Assembly (NCBI GenBank): GCA_949358305.1
Contig: OX442314.1
Coordinates: forward strand, 15,121,060 to 15,185,059
Length of the DNA: 64,000 nt
Source: Strigamia acuminata
Lineage: Eukaryota > Arthropoda > Chilopoda > Geophilomorpha > Linotaeniidae
Direction: 5' to 3'
Positions 43,591 to 52,710 of this stretch are shown here, in pieces. Each line of letters starts with the position of its first letter. Position 1 is the stretch's first letter. The translations under genes were made by a program, and so were the position numbers. The notes below the pieces were generated by a model. It ran no database searches. It saw only the letters and a program-made list of their open reading frames with translations, and was not told the origin of the DNA.

Positions 43591-44298
43591 TAAAAGATTG
43601 ATTTTTTGCAATTCCAAACGTTTATTTTACGACATTTTAATTTTATTTTCTTCTTTAAATAACAGAAGAAAAAAAAAATTAAAAATTAAAAAAAATTAAA
43701 TTAAATAAAATTAAATAAAAAAATTTCAAAATTCAAACTTTTCGAAATATCCTCCCCGACTAGACTTTTTTTCTTCTTTTAGTAACTAAGGGCTTATTGA
43801 AACTCCAGCACATCTCGCATTACCAACGACTCAATACTCTCCCCAAAGGGTTGGAACTGGACCCTGTATGACCAAGGTATATAACGGACGTGTAGAAATA
43901 CCTAACTTCAACCCTTTCCAATCCTCTCATTTTCCCCCCACGTACAAATGGAATTCAAACCAAACGTTTAATTTCTTATTCGAAACCCATACTCCTAATA
44001 TTTTAGAAAAAAATAAAAAAGAAAGTAATAAAAACGAAAAAAAGAAAAGAGAGATAGAAAGCACAGAAGGAAAAAAAGAGCAATTCTACAGACGAGCAGC
44101 TCGTCGTCAAGATGCCGTCATCCCCCACCGCATGCTCGGCACGTACGCGTCCGTGCTGGGCGCACCCTACACGGATACTGTATAACCGGCAACGCAATCC
44201 CATTCCCGGCACACACTAGGCCGACGTCCGCATCCCTGTCCACAACTAAACCTTCATCCAGCAAATATCGGATAAATCTTCGAATTTCCTAACCTAAG

Positions 44299-44477
44299 GT
44301 AAGAAATTGTTCACTATATTTCTTTTTCAACTTCTGATTTATTTTCCTTCAAACATTTAAAAAAAAAAAATCAATTTTAATTAATTAATTTTTTTTTTTT
44401 TAAATCTTTCTTAATTTGTTTTCTTTTCCTGCAATCAATTTATCTCAATTTGTCCATTCTTTTTTGTGTATTTTCAG
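44299..44477 (+). other. Candidate 179-base plus-strand intron
   Basis: The plus strand carries a strong donor AACCTAAG|GTAAGAAAT at 44298/44299. A strong acceptor, TTTTTTGTGTATTTTCAG|TGG, follows at 44477/44478 after a T-rich tract. The exon side on the left (about 44090-44298) is locally GC-rich but has stops in all frames, so it would be a 5' UTR or non-coding RNA. The right exon is open for 49 codons in one frame (WLKALLAWTQMRYRVMAQ and on). This points to plus-strand transcription opposite the minus-strand exons. Confidence 0.35.
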
Positions 44478-44527
44478 TGGCTTAAAGCACTTCTTGCATG
44501 GACCCAAATGCGTTATCGGGTGATGGC

Positions 44528-44562
44528 TCAGCCAGTTGCTCTGCCGTTTCCGTTCGAAGCGT
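44528..44562 (-). CDS. Possible terminal exon of the unrecognised minus-strand gene
   Basis: The minus strand has a strong acceptor, TTTTCCTTCTCTCCCCAG|ACG. Joined in phase 1 to the 45868-46057 exon it adds D-ASNGNGRATG and a TGA stop, giving a 76-residue protein. An AATAAA on the same strand at 44343-44338 could end the transcript. Two other frames after the same acceptor are open longer: one for 26 codons, and one with a CKKCFKPLKIHKK segment. The frame is therefore not settled, and plus-strand splice signals overlap the same bases. Confidence 0.22.
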
Positions 44563-45867
44563 CTGGGGAGAGAAGGAAAATTGCCCATCCGTGGACAATT
44601 CGTGGTCGGGCATCAGACTCGCAATAATTAATTTGCGTCCAGCGTAGAAAGGAATGAGTAAAGAGAGTGAAGCGACATTTCCATTTCCTTTGGACCACAA
44701 TACAAAGCAAGATAGGAACGCGGAGTAGCGACGCCGAAGTCGCACTTATGTCAGGTTAGCTATATAGGCAATACACATCCCCTTTTATGGTCCCAACTAA
44801 TTACATATTGAACCGTCAACTTGCACAAAAGCCACTTTAAACTGTTTATTATTATTAACTCGCAACTTTCCAAACTTATTTGAATAACCGAATCAAACAC
44901 TTCTCTCGTTAGGCCTATACAAACGACGGCGTGTTTAATGCGTTATCGAGTTGTTTGCCGTATAAATAATCGGAGGAAAGTGAAAGGCACAAAGGGCAAA
45001 AATTGAAAACAAAGTGCCTCTCGTGGCACGTGAGGTGTGCCTTCACATCGTGATTCAAGTTGCAGATAAAGAGATAACCAAAAAAGAGCATTTAAATCAT
45101 TACTGGCTCGGCAGTGCGAGAAAACGTTCCCACTTATTTCCAACCCTTTCAAACTCCCTAACCATACACCATTAATGATTTTATTACTGCAAAACTCAAC
45201 AAAAAATTCGTACAAATTAATAAACGAGAGAAATTCAAGTTTTCTTTGCACTTGAGTGAACGGAGTAAAGTTAAGTGACAAAAACGCCCACAAACAACTC
45301 ACGGGCGTCATGGCAAACGCCATCATGAGCTGTAGTTACGAGTCTCACTTTTAATCCAGTTCTACCGAGACCCCATAAAGGGAATTTGGGCGAAATAGAA
45401 TTTTAAACAGTTTACAAACATTTCCACGATGGTGTTTTATTTAGTACAACAAACAAACTTGCATCGATCCAATCTATATATCCAGACATGTGTTGGGTGA
45501 TTTTTTTTTCCGTTTTTACTTCTTTTTAAACTGAGACAATCTACCACACTTCCCTCGTCAGCACCGTCATTACCAACAGTGATAGGGTCACGCAAAACGC
45601 ACATCGACTGAATGTCAAATGGCCGAGCTTGGAACTTGCGGGTAGACAAAACGAGTTTATGTTTCAAAAAATCAACATCAATTTAAATAACGTGAATTCT
45701 CGGCTCACAATCACTCAAAAGAAAAAAAGAGAATTGCATTTCAAACAAAAATAAAAATATCCGAGTTTAAGTACATACATTTTTTTTAAAAAAGCGACTG
45801 AGACACGCGTAATTTTATCACTCGATATTGGTCACGGATAAAAATATTTTTGAAAAATGTATCTCAC

Positions 45868-46057
45868 CTGTCGAGCGTTTCAATAGCGCGTCCCAAGCGG
45901 CGAGGGCGGAGCGTGAGTCGCCGTGGATGCTTCCTGCCAACTCTGCTTCTGCCTCAGCCATGTGCTGCGATCCCATTTCAGTTCGAGCGTTTGCCACCAG
46001 ACGGCAGACAGCGTCCATGCGACTTATGATTGATTGGTTAGCACATATTGAAGAAAC
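45868..46057 (-). CDS. Coding exon of an unrecognised minus-strand gene
   Basis: A 190-base exon between acceptor ACATTATTATCAG|GTT and strong donor CTCGACAG|GTGAGATAC. It is open throughout in phase 0 and ends with one base of a codon. It encodes VSSICANQSIISR, then MDAVCRLVANARTEMGSQHM, an Ala/Glu-rich helix (AEAEAELAGS), and SALAAWDALLKRST. GC content and codon choice are well above the surrounding AT-rich DNA. I do not recognise the family; nothing suggests a membrane segment or signal peptide. The plus strand is also open here but lacks matching splice sites. Confidence 0.55.
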
Positions 46058-46471
46058 CTGATAATAATGTTGACAATTAAAAAAATTAATGAATTCAAAT
46101 GGTTATCAATCCATGTATCCTACGAGTTAAAACATTTCAGATAAAAAAGCAAGATAAAAAGCAATTTCTCAAAGTTAATGTTGATTTCACTACTGCAGCA
46201 ATGAAATTTTATAGTCGAAATTGCTATGACGAACCAAAAAAAAATTGAAATCAATTTCGATTAATAAAACACCCGAGTTTTGCCACACAAGTTTGCACAC
46301 TAGACGCATTCATTTAATCTTGTTTATATTTTTAAAACCAGTGTAAATGTAAAATTATACATTACTTACTGCTCCGTTACTCTTCCCATTCTTAATTTTT
46401 TAATCAATAACTAGTAAATAAATATTTTTCATTTTTGCTTATCAATTTATCTTGTATTTACTTTATTCCAG

Positions 46472-46504
46472 GCATCAGCTAAGACCATCGATGCAACCGG
46501 CAAA
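46472..46504 (+). other. Candidate 33-base plus-strand micro-exon
   Basis: A clean acceptor (TTGTATTTACTTTATTCCAG|GCA) and donor (GGCAAA|GTATGT) on the plus strand bracket exactly 33 bases. It is open in phase 0 (ASAKTIDATGK) and in one other phase (HQLRPSMQPAK); the third phase has a stop. Its length is a multiple of three, so it could be skipped without a frame change. No partner exons are proven. It could belong to a plus-strand transcript that includes the 44.3-44.5 kb intron or the exon ending at 47229. Confidence 0.3.
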
Positions 46505-47049
46505 GTATGTCATAAAATACCTTCAAAAACAAGAGAACCAAAATCATTACAATATAACTAGATTACAGTTATAAACTCCTGTAATCATATAATTTTAAAT
46601 AAAAAAAAAAATTATATTTCATGCGTGCATTTCCCATATTTCTTAAAATAAAAACCAAAATAAACAAGAACAAAAAATAAAAAAATGTAAACTATAAAAC
46701 ACAAACAAGGAAACAATAAAAATCAAAACTTCCTATTTATCTTTAAATGAAATAATTAAAAACCTACCCAACTATTATTCATATCCTCTTTAAAAGTTGC
46801 TCGATTCAAAACTTCATGTTTCGAATATCAAAAAGCAACATCGCCAAACGCCACATAAAAACATCGGCCGGGCAAACCCCAAGGACCCAATCCAAGCCCC
46901 ACTGCCCAATCCATCCAGGAAGAAGAAATAATTAATTTAACCGGCTCTTTATCTCAAAAGACTTGTTTATGAAATATGATAGAGATCTTTATTGATTCTC
47001 CCGCAAGTGCTTTTCCTACTTTTTCACCATCGCCATCCTCCATCCGACT

Positions 47050-47229
47050 TCTTATTTAATCAAGCAAACCCGCCCATCTCGATCGCTGCCACGCCGAGCA
47101 TGCGAGCAACGTGCCACAGTTTCGTCCGGGCAAAACCAAAACAACGCTCCGGGCTCAGCCACTACCCCGTGCCCGCCCTGCACACGGTTCTAGTCACGTA
47201 GCTCACGCAACCAGCGCCGTCACGTCCCC
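47050..47229 (+). other. GC-rich plus-strand exon or promoter segment ending at a strong donor
   Basis: A locally GC- and CpG-rich stretch in AT-rich surroundings ends at CGTCCCC|GTAAGTCACG on the plus strand. One frame is open across about 58 codons up to the donor (AHLDRCHAEHASNVPQFR within it) but shows no in-frame Met. It may be the first, non-coding exon of a plus-strand transcript, or simply a CpG-rich promoter. GC-rich sequence continues to about 47,340. Confidence 0.3.
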
Positions 47230-48585
47230 GTAAGTCACGAGGCCCTGTGCAGCCGCACGGAATAGCCTGCCATTAGCTCTTCGGCCCCTGCCCGCTAATT
47301 GGCATTAGGATTACGGCAAAAGGTTCTTCGCCGCACTGGACTACCACATATTTCCGACTCAAATAATCTTCTTCTCATTTTTTTTCTTATTGAATTAGCT
47401 TACTTGTAAATTAACTGGCCAATTTGCATGCAACGTGTTATTTGCTTGGACGTGACTAAACTCTCCGGACATCTCCAATCAGAGCTTTTGCTCAAACTCA
47501 AACCATTTAATTTTGCAAACAAAATTTGTGTAAAAATCCATTAAAAATCAATTTTAAACGCAAACGTTGTTTTTGGGCGTGTTTTTAAACCTAGTTACAG
47601 TAATTATAGAAAATGTAGCATGAATATAAAAATACTGATTTTTAACTTCTCACCTAGTCATCAAGAGATGACGACCTCAAATCGTTCGTCATCACCTCAC
47701 GAAGCTACCTGAATGTGTGACGTAACTAGACTATAATATGTAATTAACCAGACGAACCTTGTTATTATCTCGCGCTCAATTTTTCTTCTTTTTCGCTACA
47801 AAATTTACGGGGGAAAAAAAGCATACCGTTATTAATTAGTCGAACTTGTTTAATAATTGAATAGATTCATATTAATTAAAGAAATCAGTTTGTAATGTAT
47901 CGATTTTTGTGAAGTTTCGCAAATTAGTGAGATTGAATATGGAACCCGCCACTACATCGCCGTAACCCGCGCGACGACCGGACATGGCACACAAGTCACG
48001 CCCGTGTGATTTATTAGCAAAGATTAATAGCCATTCTCACATTTAAACTTGGCAGAAACCTACTTCTATTTGAAAATTAATGTTGGAATCAGGCCACTCG
48101 CTTAAGTTCATCCATTCAACAATTTTAAATCGCTAATAAAAGATACAATTGTAAGGTATACACCGCAAGTTGTAAATTCACACTTCTAAACACAGGCAAG
48201 TGGCTAGCAAACCTAGCAATTTCATTTCAATTACATTTTCAAGTGTTTTAAGTAACACTACTTCCCTTAATTGACATTTCTCGTCGTGCCATTCCGGAGC
48301 CGATGTCGATTTTTAACGCGGATAAAAAAAAATGTTCAGATAAAAACCATGTTAATAAACTCGGAACATAAATGGCCTCAATCTTTACAAATTAAATTCA
48401 TTTAGCCAGCAAGAAACTATTTGTAACTATTTGGCACATGATTAATTATCTATTGCAAACAAAAAAATGTAAATCATAATTTTTAAAATTATTTAATGTA
48501 AAAAAAATTCGTTTGCAACGTCGTTTCAATAGACAAATAAGTCTCAGTTAAGGTTTTACAATCCATTTTAACAATTCTAACTTAC

Positions 48586-48591
48586 CGCCAT
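48586..48591 (-). CDS. Tiny first coding exon (Met-Ala) of an unrecognised gene
   Basis: The minus strand reads AAAAGATAATGGCG|GTAAGTTAG: an ATG in good context (A at -3, G at +4), one further codon, and a strong splice donor in phase 0. The exon at 45868-46057 starts in phase 0 after a good acceptor, so the two join as M-A-VSSICANQ and continue open for 65 residues. Only six coding bases lie in this exon. The call depends on the TATA box, the donor and the phase match together. Confidence 0.4.
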
Positions 48592-48692
48592 TATCTTTTG
48601 AGCACGAGTCGCGATTAGGCTTAGAAAGTGTCATTCTTCAATGTCGTCTAATGAGAAGTTTTGAAAACAATCAATTCGTAGTTTTATTAGGG

Positions 48693-48699
48693 TTTTATA
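48693..48699 (-). promoter_or_regulatory. TATA box upstream of a minus-strand first exon
   Basis: The minus strand reads GGTATAAAACCC here, a good TATA box. It lies about 100 bases upstream of an ATG whose second codon runs straight into a splice donor. A start about 30 bases downstream would be near 48,665 and leave a 5' leader of about 75 bases. That leader contains an earlier ATG (near 48,635) in another frame, which would give a short upstream ORF overlapping the main start. Confidence 0.45.
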
Positions 48700-48749
48700 C
48701 CAAACGTTACCACATTTAACTATCTAGTGCTGTTGTCCATAGAAAAATT

Positions 48750-50789
48750 GACGACTTGCGACAATAAAAGCAGCATCGAGCGAACTTGAAAAATCGAACA
48801 CGAGCGAAGGCCATTTCTCGAAGAAAAACAAGCCCACTAACGACACCTACCAACAAAAATTAAAAACAACTCGGTCTGTAAAAAAGTGTTTATTTGCGAT
48901 ACTTTTATAACAGATATTACAATAATAAAAACAAAATAAACTTTTATTTTATCAACTTGTGATTCTTAAGGGAAATAAATAAAAAGCCTGCACAATTTCA
49001 CATGAATACAAAATTCGCATTAGGAGTTCAAACTCCCCAGTGTTTCTCTCTCTTTTATTTAACCTTTCTTTCTTTCTTTCCACCTTTCCTTCCACTTCTC
49101 TTATATTTCTTTTCACAATTATTATAAATTCCACTTACGCAGGTGTTTTTAAAATTGAATGAGGTAATAACGAGAACAAACTATGACAAAATGAAAATGT
49201 ATTTGGGCTATTCAACGTAAACAAAAAAATAAAACAGTACAGTTCATAAACTCTGGCTCTCTAATAAATTCAAATAAAATCTACAAAAAAAATGAAATAA
49301 AAAAGAATTTCTTAAATAAATAAATTTTCCAGTTTCATCACACATCTAAACTGACTATAATTTAACAAAAAAAAATTTCTTTTTTTTTATATAATGCATT
49401 AAAAATTCCACGGCATATTTTTTGTACCCTTGGTTTCCTTTTCCATAAATATTCCTAGTACAATTTTATTCCTTCTAACTCTGAAAAATAGACATCACTC
49501 TTAAAATAATTTTCATTAACAAATAAAAAATACAACCGAATTAAATTACAAATGCTCGAGATTCTAATTACTACGTTTGAACTTTGATATTACCAGGTTT
49601 TCAATGCAAATCTAAACATTTAACCAAGAATTCCATTTGCTCATAAGAAAATATGATTTCATTTCAATGATAAACAATAGCAATTTTAAATTTAAATTAA
49701 AACAAATTATTTTTTCTTTCTTTTATTAGTGTTAAGCCTAAACTATGGAGAATTAGACCATACAGAGAGCTAATATTCTAACCCATTACATTTAATTAAT
49801 CTAAACATAAAATCTTTCATGATTATTAATAAATTCCGTTTAATATTTCTTAAAAAAAGATTAAATTGCACTTGAATATATTTAGAACAATGATTCATGC
49901 AATACAACTCAAATAAAATCAACAAAAATGATATTTCTTTTTAGAAATCCTGATTTCGTTTTGTTAAAAAAAATATAATAAAACAAAAAAAGAATTTTCC
50001 CTAAAAATAAAAAAAAATAAAAACATGCCAAAAAATGTGGCATTATGAATACTCAATTTATAAAATGTTTCCACAGGAAACTACCAAACAGGCCTATTAA
50101 AACAAAAACCTAAAACCGTGACAAAAATTTTGCAAGTTGTTGTTTGCCTTGACTTGGTGACCAAAGGATTGACCCAAGGCGACCCACTACTGAGTACAGC
50201 GCTAATCTAAACTATGACACACCAAGTTTTAATATTCACTTTTCTCCCTACAAATTGCCAAGTAGTAAAATAACACTCAGGGTCATAACAACTTCCCTTC
50301 GTTTCGTTTTCGTCTTCCAAACTCTTAAAATAAACTTTTAAGGTCACCCAACACACAGGTGCAAAATTACTTGTAGATATACTGTACCAACCAATTTCAA
50401 ATGATAATTATCCACTGTTTCCTTGTAAAACATTTCATAGCATATATTACTGTTATTACATCTACGGTAATGTTAACTACAGTAATCTGAAGAAGTATAC
50501 ATCGTGATTAATTGCATCGTATTTTCTACTCCAAACTTGACACAATGCGTCAACTTGTAATTACATATTGTATCAAGTTTATAAAGGTAACTCACGGTAT
50601 TTTCTAAGGCCACTTGATCCTAGTTTTATGAACCGGTGTCACGAGGAATGGTAATGCACTACGGTGTGTAAACTTGAAATTAAACCTCTACAAATTTGCC
50701 AACATTTCCAAATAAACATTAAATTATACTCTTTCCATTTTTTCTTTCTTTTTCTTTTTCTTCTTCTTATGAATTAATCATTACTCACA
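48750..50789. other. AT-rich spacer between the TATA-driven gene start and the klar-like 3' end
   Basis: No open frame of note. It contains several AATAAA motifs on the minus strand that could end longer klar-like transcripts. Confidence 0.5.
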
Positions 50790-51036
50790 CAAAGAAAATA
50801 TTTCCTTTCCTTTATTTATATGAGAAATTGCTCTGCAAAATTTATGACCCAAAAACACCTGGTCAAATCAATCAACTCCCAATTTAAGTTGCTTCTTCCA
50901 TCCACAGCTTGGCGCCATGAATTGCCTTCATTTACAGAATTAACTTACGAGTGATATCAACCTCTACACTAAAGGCGGGTATGTATCAAAAGGCACGGGG
51001 GTAAGAAAAAACCATCTCGTTCTTTTCTCCGACAGC
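50790..51036 (-). other. Predicted 3' UTR and poly(A) signal of the klar-like gene
   Basis: Downstream of the KASH stop on the minus strand the sequence becomes non-coding. The first canonical AATAAA on that strand is at 50816-50811 (TTTATT on plus), followed by an A/T-rich and then T-rich tract. A 3' UTR of roughly 220-250 bases is inferred. The cleavage point is not visible in sequence alone, and later AATAAA copies (for example near 48.9 kb) could give longer forms. Confidence 0.5.
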
Positions 51037-51235
51037 TCACACCGGTGGCGGCCCGTTGACGTAACGCAAATGCGGCGAGAAAGAGAAGACGAAGTTATTG
51101 CGGGAATCGCAGCAATCAGGACCCAGCAGGTACGCGACGCAGAGGACGACGATGATGGCCAACTGGATGGGAACGGCAGCTCGGATTACCCTCCACAAGA
51201 AAGAGTGTCTCTTATTGCCCCCTTTATTACCGGCA
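51037..51235 (-). CDS. klar: Klarsicht-like KASH protein, terminal exon with complete KASH domain
   Basis: Last exon, from acceptor TTTATTTGCAG|TGC to a TGA stop at 51037-51039; phase 2 on entry matches the penultimate exon. It encodes residues 571-635. A basic stretch (NKRHSFLWRVIR) precedes the transmembrane helix AAVPIQLAIIVVLCVAYLLG (589-608). A 27-residue lumenal tail follows, PDCCDSRNNF through SPHLRYVNGPPPV. In the family the helix sits in the outer nuclear membrane and the tail binds SUN proteins in the perinuclear space. The C-terminal PPPx, the LRY.NGPPP core, NNF, and a Cys at position -23 from the end are all conserved KASH features. The family call is very secure. Klarsicht over nesprin rests on the CCD..NN form and the upstream layout. 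Confidence 0.96.
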
Positions 51236-51328
51236 CTGCAAATAAATTTCATATAAAAAAAAGAAAAATTAACAATAATACGAGACAAAACAAAAAATAA
51301 AGAGAAAAACAAAAAATAAAGAGAGACC

Positions 51329-51351
51329 AAAAAAAAAAAAAAAAAAAAAAA
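51329..51351. repeat. Poly-A (poly-T on the gene strand) in the last klar-like intron
   Basis: A run of about 23 A on plus. On the minus strand it is a T run about 100 bases upstream of the KASH exon acceptor. Confidence 0.9.
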
Positions 51352-51843
51352 TACCAAAGGTAGGTAAAGTAACTTAAAACCACATGCACTTATGACATGT
51401 TGTAATGTGACAAGTCTCCTGTAGAGAAAGCCATGTCCACTTGAGTCACATGCTACAACCTCAACTCAGTGTACAACACACCCCTGATGGCTAATTTCAT
51501 TTCTTCCTAAGTCAGTGGCTCCCTAGAGAAAACAGCAGCATGCTGGACCCCTGCTGCACTAGAAAAAAAGGGGGGAGGGAGAAGTGGGAGGATCACTGAC
51601 CAAGAGCAAAGCCCAACATGAGTTCTCTCTCTTTGCTCTCTTCCCCTAACTGCTCTTCGTGACCATACTGCTAATCATGAACAAATGCCTAAAACTTGCC
51701 ATAAAGCCTAGTTTTAGGATCAGCAGACGGTCGCAAACGGGCAAATCTACCGCAGTATTCACATATTAGCATTTTTTTAATTTAATTTTTCCCCACCGAC
51801 ACCTAAAAAATACTTATTAGTTAGTAATTAACGCTTAATTTAC

Positions 51844-52184
51844 CCGTCTGGTTTGTCCATGTCAGGTGCGATGCTGAACCGAACTCTCTTTGGTACATCG
51901 GAGCGTGGACTGTTAGGTAATAGAAAACTGCTCTTTCTTCTCCCTCCTCTTGGCTGAAGCTGTTGCAATTCAGCTGCCGTTGAATCGAGTTGTAGAGATA
52001 TAGAGTCCCATGCTTTTGTGTTGGCCAACATGTCTTCCATGCGATGTGCAAAGTCCTGTAATTGCGTCAACTGTGCCTGGCGTTTTGCTAACGTTTCTGC
52101 ATTGATCCCAGATGGAAGTGGCGATGACACTCCATTTAATCCAGCACTTTCTGGAACTCGAAGAGTGTTGATCAATGTACTCAC
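51844..52184 (-). CDS. klar: Klarsicht-like KASH protein, penultimate exon (helix, basic linker, PP1 docking motif)
   Basis: A 341-base exon with acceptor TTTTTGTTTCAG|GTG and donor GACGG|GTAAATT, phase 0 in and phase 2 out. Residues 457-569 open with VSTLINTLRVPE and a Gly/Pro/Ser loop. A coiled-coil-like helix follows (LAKRQAQLTQLQDFAHRMED to TAAELQQLQ), then a basic Ser-rich linker (RGGRRKSSFLLPNSPRSD) ending PKRVRFSIAPD. KRVRF matches the RVxF docking consensus for protein phosphatase 1. The frame would stop one codon after the donor if unspliced, so splicing to the KASH exon is required for membrane anchoring. Confidence 0.92.
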
Positions 52185-52223
52185 CTGAAACAAAAATAAA
52201 TAACACATTATAAATAACTTACT

Positions 52224-52254
52224 AAATAATAATGATAATAATAATAATAATAAA
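52224..52254. repeat. (AAT)n microsatellite in a klar-like intron
   Basis: Roughly ten trinucleotide units with one GAT interruption, about 40 bases upstream (minus strand) of the 52184 acceptor. Confidence 0.9.
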
Positions 52255-52695
52255 AGACTGTGTTGTGTTAAGCCCCTTTCTCTCGCAATAACAAATACAA
52301 ACCACTTCCCATGAAAATATTCCCATATATCACATAAAACTTTGAACAAAAATATGTGGAGCGAAGCTTTTGTTGCCGTCGCCATCATAAAAGACGTTTT
52401 TTATTGTGTATTGTAGTAGGAAAAGGAACTGGTTAAGTAAACTCATCACGTTCTTTACTAACACCCATTACTGATCCCTCAGCGTAATTTTCCCATTTTC
52501 ACCTTTTCATCTTGTATTGAGCAGGACATTGACAAGTCACTGGGTCGGAAATTCATCGTGGATTAAAAAGTGAAGCAAAAGAAGGGAGGCAAAAAAAATA
52601 CTAAAGGGAATAGGTGAACACAAAAAAAACTGGGCAAAGTATTAAAAACTAATCCAGCCCTTTTGTGCCGCGAGAAGACGCTTCGCAGTCAGGAA

Positions 52696-52710
52696 CCGCC
52701 CCCCTGGTGG
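52696..52710 (-). promoter_or_regulatory. CTCF-like motif in a klar-like intron
   Basis: The minus strand reads CCACCAGGGGGGCGG, which fits the vertebrate-type CTCF core CCASYAGRKGGCRS except for one extra G. It sits in a GC-rich island of about 200 bases within AT-rich intron DNA. A match this short can be chance. Confidence 0.25.

Noticed and set aside
44482-44745. 87-codon minus-strand ORF ending SMQEVL
   Set aside because: It runs through a strong minus-strand acceptor at 44562 and overlaps a plus-strand exon boundary; an unspliced 87-residue gene is less likely than a spliced exon, though not excluded.
45828-46061. Plus-strand ORF opposite the 45.9 kb exon
   Set aside because: The strong acceptor and donor are on the minus strand; the plus frame lacks matching sites.
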